A program made the position numbers and the translations under genes. A DNA stretch of 64,000 nucleotides from Gammaproteobacteria bacterium (lineage in GTDB: Bacteria; Pseudomonadota; Gammaproteobacteria; Competibacterales; Competibacteraceae): positions 1-64,000 of the forward strand of contig JACKMZ010000013.1 in the NCBI GenBank assembly GCA_024235135.1, given 5' to 3'. This document shows positions 23,719-32,842 of the stretch, one piece after another (the first letter of the stretch is position 1; every line of letters starts with the position of its first letter). Under the pieces are notes generated by a model. That model searched no databases. It saw only the letters and a program-made list of their open reading frames with translations, and had not been told where the DNA came from.

Positions 23719-25775
23719 ATCAGGCACTCCCCGATTTCATCCGCTTTGGCCGGGCCGTGTGTGGCGATCTTGGCCAGGCCGAGCGGCGCGAGTGGTGGCT
23801 GGGCAATGGCTTGGGAGCCTACGCCGCCGGAACCGTCGCGGGCACGTTGACCCGCTGCTATCACGGTTTGCTGATCGCTCCGGTCCATCCACCGCTTGGA
23901 CGCTGGCTGGTGTTTTCCAAGGCTGACGCCACCTTGCTCGATGGCGACCGGGAAGTCCCCTTGTTCAGCAATCGCTGGGGTGACGGGGCCGTGGTTCCGG
24001 AAGGTCATGTTCAGATCGAATCCTTCCATCTGCACGGCCGGATGCCGGTGTGGCGTTACGTGCTGGGCGATCGGGCGATCGAACAGCGGATTTGGCTGGA
24101 GCCGGGCGCGAACACGGTTCACGTGGCCTATCGTCTGGAAGCCGCCGATGCGGACCGGGACTGGCGCTTGCGCGTCCGTTTGCTGGTCAATGCCCGAGAT
24201 CATCACGCCAGCATGGCCCCCGGCGGATTTACGCCGCGGGTGGAGCCGGCGGGGGAGTCGTTGCAAGTCATCTGTCCCGACCACTTCATCCTGCGTTTTC
24301 AAGCGACGGATGGCCAGTTTCAAACGGCGTGGGAATGGCTGGAAAATTTCGATCTGCCGGTGGAGCGGGAACGCGGTCTGCCGTATCGGGACGCCCATCT
24401 GTGCATCGGCCAGGCGCTATTGACGCTGTCGCCCGGTCGTTGGGTTGGTATCACCGCTAGCCTGCACGAAGACGCTGCGAACGATCTGGACGCGGCGCTG
24501 AGCCGCGTTTTCGAGCGCGACGGCCGGTTGCTGGCGCGCGCGAGATCACAGCATGCCGCCCCCGCGCCCGATTGGATCGAACAACTGGTGCTGGCGGCGG
24601 ACAGCTTTTTGTTCGCCCGGCCGCTGCCTGAAATGCCGGATGGCGAATCGGTGATCGCCGGTTATCCGTGGTTCGGGGATTGGGGGCGCGACACCATGAT
24701 CGCCCTACCGGGTTTGACGTTGGCGACCGGCCGCTTCGACAGCGCCCGCCGTATCCTTCTGACCTTCGCCCGCTTCGTGGATCGTGGCATGTTGCCCAAT
24801 GTATTCCCCGGAGCGGGCGAGACCCCGGACTACAACACCGTCGACGCGGGACTGTGGTACTTCGAGGCGTGGCGTTCCTATCTGGAAGCCAGCGACGATT
24901 GGGCGGCGCTGGGCGGAATTTTCCCCGTGTTGGTCTACATGATCGATTGGCATGCCCGAGGCACCCGCTACGGCATCGGCCGGGACCCGGCCGACGGGCT
25001 GCTGCGGGCCGGCGAACCGGGCATGCAGCTCACTTGGATGGACGCCAAGGTCGGTGATTGGGTGGTCACGCCGCGCCTCGGCAAGCCGGTTGAGATCAAT
25101 GCGCTCTGGTACAACGCGCTGGCCATCATGTGCGATTTCGCCAAACGGCTGCAACGGCCGTCCGAGCGGTTTGAAGAACTCGCTAAACAGACGCGGCGGG
25201 GTTTCCAGCGTTTCGTTCGTGCCGACGAGGCGGGGCTGTTCGACGTGCTGGACGGACCGGACGGTGACGATGCCACCCGGCGGCCCAATCAGATCCTTGC
25301 CGTCAGTCTTCCCAACAGTCCCCTGGATGCGCAAACGCAGCGAACCGTGGTGCGCGTCTGTGGCCGCGAATTGTTGACGTCCTATGGCCTGCGTTCGCTC
25401 GCGCCGACCGATCCGGCTTACCGCCCCTATTATCGAGGCGGCGTCTGGGAGCGGGACGGCGGCTATCACCAGGGCCCGGTCTGGGGCTGGCTGTTGGGCC
25501 ACTTTGCCCTGGCCGAGTACCGCGTACACGACGACGCCGCGTTGGCCCAGGCCCGCTTGCGGTCCATTCGCGACCACCTTTTCGATGCCGGTCTGGGGAC
25601 CGTCAGCGAGATATTCGACGGGGCCGTTCCCCACCTTCCGCGTGGCGCGCCCGCCCAAGCTTGGTCGGTGGCTTGTGTCCTGGAAGCGTGGTCGCGGCTG
25701 GAACGGCTGAAACGGCAGCCGCCGGGCGAATACCCTCGCGGTCCCGACGGGACCGCGGATTTGGCCGATCACTGA
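23715..25775 (+). CDS. Glycogen debranching-type amylo-alpha-1,6-glucosidase (GH133)
   Basis: A 686-residue enzyme with the two-part plan of archaeal-type debranching enzymes. The N-terminal beta domain has EWWLGNGLGAYAAGTVAG and TRCYHGLLIAP. The C-terminal alpha/alpha barrel has YPWFGDWGRDTMIALPGL, NVFPGAGETPDYNTVDAGLW, EINALWYNAL and GLGTVSEIFDG, which hold the catalytic acids. It hydrolyses alpha-1,6 branches. The start at 23715 overlaps the GMC stop by 4 bases, so the two are coupled. The in-frame open region further upstream runs antisense to sense inside the GMC gene and is not coding. A role in glucan or trehalose-like sugar release for the GMC enzyme is inference. Confidence 0.92.
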   Translation: MNQALPDFIRFGRAVCGDLGQAERREWWLGNGLGAYAAGTVAGTLTRCYHGLLIAPVHPPLGRWLVFSKADATLLDGDREVPLFSNRWGDGAVVPEGHVQIESFHLHGRMPVWRYVLGDRAIEQRIWLEPGANTVHVAYRLEAADADRDWRLRVRLLVNARDHHASMAPGGFTPRVEPAGESLQVICPDHFILRFQATDGQFQTAWEWLENFDLPVERERGLPYRDAHLCIGQALLTLSPGRWVGITASLHEDAANDLDAALSRVFERDGRLLARARSQHAAPAPDWIEQLVLAADSFLFARPLPEMPDGESVIAGYPWFGDWGRDTMIALPGLTLATGRFDSARRILLTFARFVDRGMLPNVFPGAGETPDYNTVDAGLWYFEAWRSYLEASDDWAALGGIFPVLVYMIDWHARGTRYGIGRDPADGLLRAGEPGMQLTWMDAKVGDWVVTPRLGKPVEINALWYNALAIMCDFAKRLQRPSERFEELAKQTRRGFQRFVRADEAGLFDVLDGPDGDDATRRPNQILAVSLPNSPLDAQTQRTVVRVCGRELLTSYGLRSLAPTDPAYRPYYRGGVWERDGGYHQGPVWGWLLGHFALAEYRVHDDAALAQARLRSIRDHLFDAGLGTVSEIFDGAVPHLPRGAPAQAWSVACVLEAWSRLERLKRQPPGEYPRGPDGTADLADH

Positions 25776-25807
25776 ACGACGCTTTCAATACCCAAGGAGA
25801 TGATTCG

Positions 25808-28009
25808 ATGAATGCTACGACCTCCAATATCGAGCCCGCGCCCGCGCCGCTGGAACCGCCGCGCCAAGGCCGGGAGCACGGGCATTTGACCGCGACTGTC
25901 GCCGCCGTCGCGCAGCGGCGGGCCAATCTCGTTGCCGGATTGCTCAAGCGCGCGGAAAAAATGCTGCGCGTTGCCGAAGTGACGCTGTTCCCCTTCCTGG
26001 ATTTGGCGATCCGCTTGTGGCTGGCGCAGGCTTTCTGGGTGTCCGGCGTACTCAAGCTGGCTAACTGGGACAACGCCATCACGCTGGCCACCTACGAGTA
26101 TCCGGTATCCTGGCTGGGACCGGTGGCGGCGGCCACGCTGGGGGTGATCGTCGAGGTGGTGGGTTCGCTACTGCTGGCGTTCGGCCTGGCGACTCGGCTG
26201 GCCGCGTTGTCGATGTTGTTCCTAACGCTGGTGATTCATTTCGAATATCAGGCGCTGGAACAGAATATTTACTGGGCCGTGCTGTTCGGTTGGTATGTGG
26301 TGATGGGCGCGGGACCGATTTCCCTGGACCGGCTGCTGGGCTCGGGCCTGGCTTCGTCGGCCCTGCCGCTGGTCCGGCCGCTACAGCGATTGTATACCGG
26401 AATCACCCGTTATCTGGGGCCGGTCTATCAACTGGGCTTGCGTCTGTGGCTGGCGGTTCTGTGGTTTACCCCCGCCCTGGTCGGCGGCAAACTGCTGAAC
26501 ACGGTGCTGGGCTGCGCCAGTCCGCTGCTGGCGCTGGGTTTGGCCACGCGACTGGCCGCGCTGGGCGCCGCGCTGGCGCTGTTGGGTTCGGGTGCGATGG
26601 GTGTGGACGACATCACGGCGAGCCACCGCCTGTATCAACTGTTTCTGCTTGGCCTCATCGCGTTGCGTGGACCGGGGCCGATTGCCGTCGACGCCGTCCT
26701 GCGCCGGCAGTTCGCCCGCTGGTTCCCGCCGTTGGAAAGTTGGTCCGACGCGGCGCTGAGCGATGTGCCCCACGTGGTGGTGGTCGGCGCCGGTTTCGCC
26801 GGGCTCAAGGCCGCGCACGGTTTACATCTGGCGGCCTGCCGAGTCACCGTCATCGACAAGCGTAATTATCATCTGTTTCAGCCCTTGCTCTATCAGGTGG
26901 CGACCGCCACCTTGTCGCCGGCCGATGTCGCCACCCCCATTCGGGCCCTGTTCCGCGACCAGAACAATGTGCGGGTTCTGCTGGGCGAGGTGGCGGGCGT
27001 CGATACCGAAGGCCGCCAGGTGCGGCTGAGCGACGGCGTTCGGGTCGGTTACGACTATCTGGTGTTGGCCACCGGCGCCCGCCACAGCTACTTCGGGCGT
27101 GATGACTGGGAGCCATACGCGCCGGGTTTGAAACGCATCGACGACGCCACCGCCATTCGCCGTCGTCTGCTGCTGGCTTTCGAGCAAGCGGAAAACTGTG
27201 CCGATCCGCAGGAACGCCAAAGTCTGTTGACTTTCGTGATCGTCGGCGGCGGTCCAACCGGGGTGGAACTGGCCGGGGCCATCGCCGAACTGGCTCGGAA
27301 CGGATTATCCGGGGAATTCCGCAATATCGATCCGGCCCAAGCCCGCGTGTTGCTGGTGCAATCGGCGCCTCGGCTGTTGCCGGCTTTCCCCGAGGCGCTG
27401 TCCGAGATTTCGGCTCAAGCCTTGCGCCGCCTCGGCGTCGAGGTCATGATCAAAAGCCGTGTGGAAAAAGTCGATGCCGAAGGCGTACTGGTGTCCGGTC
27501 AACGCATCGGTTCCCGCACCGTATTCTGGGCGGCCGGCGTGACGGCTTCGCCCGCCGCGCAGTGGCTGGGTTGCGAAGCCGATGCGGCGGGCCGTCTGAA
27601 GGTGGAACCGGATCTGAGCGTGCCGGGATTCCCGGAAGTCTTCGCCGTCGGTGACACGGCGTTGTGCGAAGCCTGGAACGGCAAGCCAGTGCCTGGACTC
27701 GCCCCGGCGGCCAAGCAACAGGGGAGCTATGTGGCCAAGGTGATTAAGGCCCGCCTGAAAGGCCGTACCCGTTCGTCCCCATTCCGCTACCGTCATCTGG
27801 GCAATTTGGCGACCATCGGCCGGCAGGCGGCGGTGGTGGATATCGGTTGGCTCAAGTTGAGCGGCGCGCCGGCCTGGTGGTTATGGGGTGTCGCCCACGT
27901 GTTCTTTCTCGTCGATCCCCGCAAGCGGGTATCGGTCGCCATCGAGTGGTTCTGGGCCTATCTCACCAACAAGCGCGGTACCCGGCTCATCACCGGCGGT
28001 CAAGAATGA
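25808..28009 (+). CDS. Fusion protein: two DoxX domains plus type II NADH dehydrogenase
   Basis: A 733-residue protein. Residues about 55-190 and 200-300 are two DoxX-like four-helix membrane units (LWLAQAFWVSGVLKLANWD; LRLWLAVLWFTPALVGGKLL). From about 318 a type II NADH:quinone oxidoreductase follows. It has an FAD motif VVVVGAGFAGLKAAHGL, QPLLYQVATATLSPADVA, an NADH motif VIVGGGPTGVELAGAI near 477-492, and the C-terminal FAVGDTA near 612. NDH-2 passes electrons from NADH to quinone without pumping protons. The ribosome site AAGGAGATGATTCG precedes the ATG. It is third in the operon, 32 bases after the glucosidase. The fusion suggests a membrane redox complex. Confidence 0.92.
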   Translation: MNATTSNIEPAPAPLEPPRQGREHGHLTATVAAVAQRRANLVAGLLKRAEKMLRVAEVTLFPFLDLAIRLWLAQAFWVSGVLKLANWDNAITLATYEYPVSWLGPVAAATLGVIVEVVGSLLLAFGLATRLAALSMLFLTLVIHFEYQALEQNIYWAVLFGWYVVMGAGPISLDRLLGSGLASSALPLVRPLQRLYTGITRYLGPVYQLGLRLWLAVLWFTPALVGGKLLNTVLGCASPLLALGLATRLAALGAALALLGSGAMGVDDITASHRLYQLFLLGLIALRGPGPIAVDAVLRRQFARWFPPLESWSDAALSDVPHVVVVGAGFAGLKAAHGLHLAACRVTVIDKRNYHLFQPLLYQVATATLSPADVATPIRALFRDQNNVRVLLGEVAGVDTEGRQVRLSDGVRVGYDYLVLATGARHSYFGRDDWEPYAPGLKRIDDATAIRRRLLLAFEQAENCADPQERQSLLTFVIVGGGPTGVELAGAIAELARNGLSGEFRNIDPAQARVLLVQSAPRLLPAFPEALSEISAQALRRLGVEVMIKSRVEKVDAEGVLVSGQRIGSRTVFWAAGVTASPAAQWLGCEADAAGRLKVEPDLSVPGFPEVFAVGDTALCEAWNGKPVPGLAPAAKQQGSYVAKVIKARLKGRTRSSPFRYRHLGNLATIGRQAAVVDIGWLKLSGAPAWWLWGVAHVFFLVDPRKRVSVAIEWFWAYLTNKRGTRLITGGQE

Positions 28010-28020
28010 GGAGCACGACC

Positions 28021-29217
28021 ATGATCAAGCAAACCGCCCACCCGATTCCGGCGATCCTCACGGTGTATCTGACGGCTTTTCTGCAGGGCCTGACGATGGT
28101 CAGTTTTCCCGCCAGCAGCGCCGTAATGAGAAATACCCTGGGGTTTACCGACGCCCAATACGGCGCGATCTATTTGCCCCAGGTCGCGCTGGCGGTGATC
28201 GGCGCGGTGATCGGCGGGAACATGGCTCGCCGACTGGGTTTGAAGCCGCTGCTATGGCTGGCGGCGGCCGGCAACGGTTTGTCGCAACTGGCGCTGGCGG
28301 CCAGTCTTTGGGTCATGCCGGCCATGGCGTTTCCCACGGTGCTGGTCGGAACCGCGTTGCTGGGTTGGAGTTTCGGGCTGGGTGGCGCGCCGCTCAACAG
28401 TTATCCGCCGCGTTTTTTTCCCCGGCGTAAGCCGGCCGCCGTGGTCGCCTTGCATACCCTGTTGGGAACGGGTTTGATGGTCGGTCCCCTGTTGGCCGAC
28501 GCTTTCAATCAGGCTGGCCGGTGGATCGGGTTTCCGCTGTCGTTGGTGGGATTGGGCGCGGTGTTGACCCTGGCCGCCATCGTCGTGCGTTTGCCATCGG
28601 AAGGCGACGAAGTGGCGGATCGCCCTGTGGCGGCCAATCCTCCCCTGACCTCCAGCGCGTTTTGGATTTTCGCCGCCATCGCCGTGATATACGCTTTCGC
28701 CGAGGGCACTTTCAGCAATTGGGCGGTGATTTATCTCCACGAATCCAAGGAACTGTCGGCCGCCGTGGCGGCATTGGCGCTGTCGGTGTTCTGGGGCGCC
28801 TTGGTGGTGGGCCGTTTGCTGATCGCGTTGCTGGTGGTGCGCGTCCCGCCGCTGAATATCTGGTTGCTGTTGCCGGGACTGATGGTCACGGCCTTTCTGC
28901 TCATGCCCGAAGCGTCCACGCCGGCGTTGGGTCTGGGTTTGTTCGGCTTGGCCGGTCTGGCTTGCTCGGCCTTTTTTCCGTTGACGATTACGCTGGCGTC
29001 GGAACGCTTTCCCGATCATGTCGCCTGGGTTTCGTCCATGCTCATCGCGGCGCTGATGGTCGGCGTGGGCTTAGGTTCGTTCGTGATCGGGCCGTTGCGG
29101 GAATGGATGTCGCTGGAACAGCTTTACCGATTGTCCGCGATCTATCCCATCACCGTTTTGGGATTGGCTCTGTGGTTGGTTGGATTCAAGCGGCGGTTGG
29201 CCCGCGTGGGCGCCTGA
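28021..29217 (+). CDS. MFS transporter
   Basis: A protein of about 398 residues with twelve predicted membrane spans and a short loop after span 2 (GGNMARRLGLKPLL), the usual MFS motif A region in a variant form. A central loop near residues 195-205 is rich in charged residues. It starts at ATG 28021 with GAGGAGC upstream, 11 bases after the NDH-2 fusion, and is the last gene of the sigma54-linked operon. The cargo is unknown; sugars, sugar acids or the product of the GMC enzyme are possible. Confidence 0.88.
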   Translation: MIKQTAHPIPAILTVYLTAFLQGLTMVSFPASSAVMRNTLGFTDAQYGAIYLPQVALAVIGAVIGGNMARRLGLKPLLWLAAAGNGLSQLALAASLWVMPAMAFPTVLVGTALLGWSFGLGGAPLNSYPPRFFPRRKPAAVVALHTLLGTGLMVGPLLADAFNQAGRWIGFPLSLVGLGAVLTLAAIVVRLPSEGDEVADRPVAANPPLTSSAFWIFAAIAVIYAFAEGTFSNWAVIYLHESKELSAAVAALALSVFWGALVVGRLLIALLVVRVPPLNIWLLLPGLMVTAFLLMPEASTPALGLGLFGLAGLACSAFFPLTITLASERFPDHVAWVSSMLIAALMVGVGLGSFVIGPLREWMSLEQLYRLSAIYPITVLGLALWLVGFKRRLARVGA

Positions 29218-29259
29218 TCCGATTCAGACGCCCGGACAGCCACCGATCCCCCGCATCGG

Positions 29260-29892
29260 TTATCGATCTCGCTCGTAGTATTCGCGTAGCGGATTGAATG
29301 GCGAGTACGACACGTCCGCCAGAGCCCGGCTGAATTTGGGTTGTTCCTTGCAAAAGCGGTCGACCAAGGCCCAATTTTTGGTATAGAAGCTCACCGAAGT
29401 GGCGTTTCTGAGTTCCGAAAAATCGGAATGGCGACGGCGTAGCGGCCGGTGCGTCTCCGATGAGTAAATGTTGGTGACCAGGATCGCCACCTCTTCTTCT
29501 TGGGCGCCCGTGAATTTCTTGCCCAGCTTGCCCCCCGCGAAACGAACGGCATGGACCAATTCGTGAAATAGGACTTCGTGCGCTGAATTGCCGGCCGCGC
29601 CGTTTTTGTAGCAAGCCTGAGTGGTGAACCAGGTTTTGGGGGTATAGGACACCTTGTTGCGATACAGCCCCCAGTCCGTGGTGGCGAAAGCGTTGCAATC
29701 ACCCATCGAACCCTTGTAGGGAAAGAGCAGCACCTCCCGTCCCACCGCCTGGAACTCGGCGAGCAGCGCCCGGCCGGTATCGGTGGTCTCCAGGCTATGG
29801 AGCATGCCCATCACCTGGGCTTCGAACTGGTGGGCCTTGTTTCCGCTCAAACCGTCCGCCCGGACGGTGAATTGTTTGAATTGGGCGGTCAT
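29260..29892 (-). CDS. M91-family (NleD-like) zinc metallopeptidase
   Basis: A 210-residue protein with the zinc motif HELVH at 110-114 inside NSAHEVLFHELVHAVRFAGG. The context and length match the M91 family, whose known members are type III effectors (NleD in enteropathogenic E. coli, HopH1-like in Pseudomonas). The protein has no signal peptide. Upstream it has the SLETTDTGRALLAEF segment common near the start of such domains. GAGGTG precedes the ATG. It is convergent with the MFS gene, and there are no secretion genes in the window. The substrate, and whether it is secreted at all, are unknown. Confidence 0.72.
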   Translation of the reverse strand: MTAQFKQFTVRADGLSGNKAHQFEAQVMGMLHSLETTDTGRALLAEFQAVGREVLLFPYKGSMGDCNAFATTDWGLYRNKVSYTPKTWFTTQACYKNGAAGNSAHEVLFHELVHAVRFAGGKLGKKFTGAQEEEVAILVTNIYSSETHRPLRRRHSDFSELRNATSVSFYTKNWALVDRFCKEQPKFSRALADVSYSPFNPLREYYERDR

Positions 29893-30065
29893 GATCTGTA
29901 TTCACCTCATCACTTGGGGCGGCAGCCCCGCTCCTCGTTGATCGATAGGGATTGTCCACGCACAGCCCGGAACGGATGAACCGTCGTCCCGGTGCGTTTG
30001 AAGGGTGATTTCCGGGTGGAGGCGAAAAGGTTTAATGGGAACTGCAAAAGGTATGAAATGCCGGC

Positions 30066-30425
30066 TTAACGCCAGGGTTGATGCCGCTGTAAATCCAGGG
30101 TGTGCAGGGTGCTGCCATCCTTGAAGCGAGTGATTTTCACGGGTACGGTGTCGCCGGGTTGGGAATAGGGCGGCGCGAGGGCGAAGTTCACCTGTCTACC
30201 ATCGGCTAGGCGCACCTGGGCGTTGTAGGCGGTCGTGGTGGAAAATCGACCCTTGATCTCCGTTTGCTCAATGCTCAGGACGGTTCCCGTCGTACTCTGG
30301 GAACCGACGACTTCGAAGCCGTCACCCAAGAAGAAGCCGCTGAAGGCATAGAAGAGGGCCGCCATCGCCATCATGGCGATAACGCCTAAGCCATAGCTGA
30401 CGGGATTACGGTAGAACAGCGACAT
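30066..30425 (-). CDS. Small membrane-anchored hypothetical protein (DUF3592-like)
   Basis: A 119-residue protein with one N-terminal membrane span (about 12-35, LGVIAMMAMAALFYAFSGFF) and a C-terminal beta-rich domain: TTGTVLSIEQTEIKG, YNAQVRLADGRQVNF and GDTVPVKI. The beta part resembles DUF3592-type extracytoplasmic domains, but the match is not certain. It stands alone, divergent from the RmlD-like gene. Confidence 0.6.
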   Translation of the reverse strand: MSLFYRNPVSYGLGVIAMMAMAALFYAFSGFFLGDGFEVVGSQSTTGTVLSIEQTEIKGRFSTTTAYNAQVRLADGRQVNFALAPPYSQPGDTVPVKITRFKDGSTLHTLDLQRHQPWR

Positions 30426-30583
30426 CGATCACCGATTTGATCGCGGTTTATGATCGGGCATAAGGCCGTCGAAAGGACCACTGATACTGTCTTATCATTA
30501 TAGCGGTTTGAATTTCGCCACAGGATCGTAACCGCAGCGATCCCTATGAGGATCACTGCCCGGTCAACCCGAATGAACGTCCC

Positions 30584-31483
30584 ATGAAAGAATTCCGGCA
30601 ACGTCCCTGGTTGATCACTGGAGCCGGGGGATATCTTGGAAGCATGCTGATGCGGATGGCGGCGGCCCGCGGGCCGGTCGTCGGGACGATCCATCAGACG
30701 GCGGTGGATGATTCGGCGAACCGGACCTTGCCGCCGCTCGACCTCTGTGACCGGGAACAGGCCCGTCGCGTGTTGCACGCCGTCGCACCCACTGTAATCA
30801 TCCATTGCGCGGCAATGGCGGATTTCAACCGCTGCGCCTTGGACCCCGCGCGAGCGAGAGCGGTGAACGTGCAAGGCGCCGCGAATCTGGCCGAGGGGGC
30901 CGCCGACATCGGCGCACGCCTGATTCATCTTTCCACGGATCTGGTTTTTAGCGGCGATCGCGGCCAATACACGGAGCAAGACGTTCCAGACCCTCAAAGC
31001 GAGTACGGCCGGACCAAATATGCCGCCGAGCGGGTTGTTCAGGCATGTTGCGAGAATGCCGTCATCGTCCGTCCCGCGTTGATTTTCGGTTCCTCACCGT
31101 CGGGTCGGAGCAGTTTTACCGAACAGATCCTGCAACGCTTGAAAAGAGGCGAGACCGTGCCGTTGTTCGAGGATGAGTATCGAACGCCCGTCTCGCTCAC
31201 CACCCTTTGCGATCAATTGTTGGAATTGGCCTTGGGTGATCATCGGGGTGTGTTCCATCTGGGTGGACCCGAGCGCCTCAGCCGTTTTCAATTCGGTCGG
31301 CGCCTGGCTTCGGCGCTGGGACTGAATGACGAATTGATCATCGGCGGTTCGTATAAGGACCATGTCTTCGCCGATCCGCGCCCGGCCGATTGCTCGCTGC
31401 GCAGCATCCGGGTTGCGCGGGATTTGTCCACTGCTCACCCTCCCTTGGATGAAACGTTGTTGGCCCTCTATGGGGAGGGTTGA
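30584..31483 (+). CDS. RmlD-like SDR family sugar-nucleotide reductase/epimerase
   Basis: A 299-residue extended short-chain dehydrogenase. The nucleotide-binding motif is ITGAGGYLGS (11-20), followed by HCAAMADFNRCALDP, the catalytic STD (117-119), Tyr141 and Lys145 (YGRTKYAAE), and a C-terminal PVSLTTLCDQLLEL with FHLGGPERLSRFQFG. This is the RmlD/dTDP-4-dehydrorhamnose reductase plan. No other nucleotide-sugar genes are nearby, so the substrate may be different. It has its own promoter region. Confidence 0.88.
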   Translation: MKEFRQRPWLITGAGGYLGSMLMRMAAARGPVVGTIHQTAVDDSANRTLPPLDLCDREQARRVLHAVAPTVIIHCAAMADFNRCALDPARARAVNVQGAANLAEGAADIGARLIHLSTDLVFSGDRGQYTEQDVPDPQSEYGRTKYAAERVVQACCENAVIVRPALIFGSSPSGRSSFTEQILQRLKRGETVPLFEDEYRTPVSLTTLCDQLLELALGDHRGVFHLGGPERLSRFQFGRRLASALGLNDELIIGGSYKDHVFADPRPADCSLRSIRVARDLSTAHPPLDETLLALYGEG

Positions 31484-31940
31484 TCATCACCCCGTAAGCG
31501 GATGAATCCCGCTAACGCTTTCCCATGTCGCAAGGCTCGTCAGCGCAATGATTGTTTATTAGCCTTCTTATATCATCACTATGGAAAACACGGTCTCGTT
31601 AATTTTCGGACCGGTCGAACCCTAAGCCTTGAGATCGACATCGATCATTCGCAAAACCTATCCATACGATCGCATACGAGTATGGATTCCGATCCGGCGG
31701 TAAAACGCAAAGCGCCTGGCAAGCCACGCCGGCATCCGTTTGGACTATTTTTTTGTTACGGATACGGATACCTTCGAGAAATCCCAGGAAATCCGCTATT
31801 CCGTCGCGAGTTGCGCCTTGAGCAAGCCTCATTGCCCTAGCTGACGATCGAATGTTCGCAAGGCCCGGCTCTCAGCGTAACTAAACCGGCCGTTTATTCA
31901 CCCGCGCGGTCCGACGATCTTCTTCAAGAGGACACACACT
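31484..31940. other. Intergenic stretch without a supported gene
   Basis: About 460 bases. Frames of 77-112 codons are open on both strands but show no protein-like pattern or ribosome site. The end of the stretch holds the leader of the HNH gene, with GAGGACA 11 bases before its ATG. Confidence 0.5.
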
Positions 31941-32762
31941 ATGGTCACCGCCTTGGATCTTCAGAACAAATACAACCAAGCCAATTCAGGCAAAGGGGGC
32001 CGAACGGCCAAACCGGACATGGGCAAGCTGGTCCCAATACTCGGGCGTCGCCTGAACCGCTTGGTTGCCGGTGGAAATCCCGTACGGTACGAATTGGTTG
32101 ACGGAAACACCGGCCTCAATCCGGCGGGGCGCATAACGGAAGCGCAGGCCGCGCAGGACGCGACCTTGATCGAACAACTCGCGGTGGCCAATCATCGTGC
32201 CGTGATGGCCGATCAACGCTGGCAACATCTGTATCATCGGGCTCAGCGCAATTTCAAATTCATGAATCCGGCGGGGAACATCGTCCGACAAGCCTTGTGG
32301 TCCTATCCTTGCCATTATTGTGGATTCATCCTTCCGGAGGATTTTATTCAGGTCGACCATCGCCAGCCACAGCGCCATCCCGGAGTGGCGGTGTTGAAGG
32401 TTCTGCACGCCATCAATGGCGCTTACACCACGGCGCCGGCTCACGGAACCAAGGGGACCCAGTCGGCCGCCATCGCGAATGCCGCCAATCCGATGGCGAT
32501 CGGCGCCTTGAATACCGTCGCTGTGAATGGCTGGAATTGGGCGACCGCCTGGCAAGGCGGCGCGGCCGTTCTCACCGCGAACAAGTTACAGCGTTATACC
32601 ATCACCCACGAAGGCCGGACCTTCCTGGCGATATGTTCGATGTATTGGGGACTGACCGCCACGGAGAATATGTGTTTGAACAATCTGTTGAACCTCGTCC
32701 CCTCTTGCGGCGCTTGCAACGGATCGGGCGGCAAGGGCTCCATGACCCATGCCCGCCAGTGA
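31941..32762 (+). CDS. HNH-endonuclease-like protein with zinc CxxC pairs
   Basis: A 273-residue protein. The central C-terminal half has CHYC (124-127), then VDHRQPQ with DH at 139-140, and finally LNLVPSCGACNGSGGK (249-265) with Cys256 and Cys259. The order CxxC, D-H, N...L.P.C..CN..KG is that of a zinc-stabilised HNH nuclease. Between DH and the final block lies an insert of about 110 residues rich in Ala, Asn and Gly (TTAPAHGTKGTQSAA, GWNWATAWQ). No signal peptide or known trafficking domain is visible. GAGGACA precedes the ATG. No immunity-like or toxin-partner gene is adjacent. It could be a mobile-element nuclease, a defence nuclease or a secreted effector. Confidence 0.7.
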   Translation: MVTALDLQNKYNQANSGKGGRTAKPDMGKLVPILGRRLNRLVAGGNPVRYELVDGNTGLNPAGRITEAQAAQDATLIEQLAVANHRAVMADQRWQHLYHRAQRNFKFMNPAGNIVRQALWSYPCHYCGFILPEDFIQVDHRQPQRHPGVAVLKVLHAINGAYTTAPAHGTKGTQSAAIANAANPMAIGALNTVAVNGWNWATAWQGGAAVLTANKLQRYTITHEGRTFLAICSMYWGLTATENMCLNNLLNLVPSCGACNGSGGKGSMTHARQ

Positions 32763-32842
32763 GCGCCGACGCAGCGATAGCCCCTATGCTCGGGCAACGT
32801 TTCCGCTTCGAACGCCACGATAAGCGAGGAACGAGGCGGTTT

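Noticed and set aside
22339..23727. 462-codon minus-strand frame antisense to the GMC gene
   Set aside because: High-GC coding DNA often leaves the antisense frame open. The translation is rich in Gln, Arg and Gly with no family pattern.
31502..31840. 112-codon plus-strand frame before the HNH gene
   Set aside because: No ribosome site, unusual composition and an equally open opposite strand; no family pattern.
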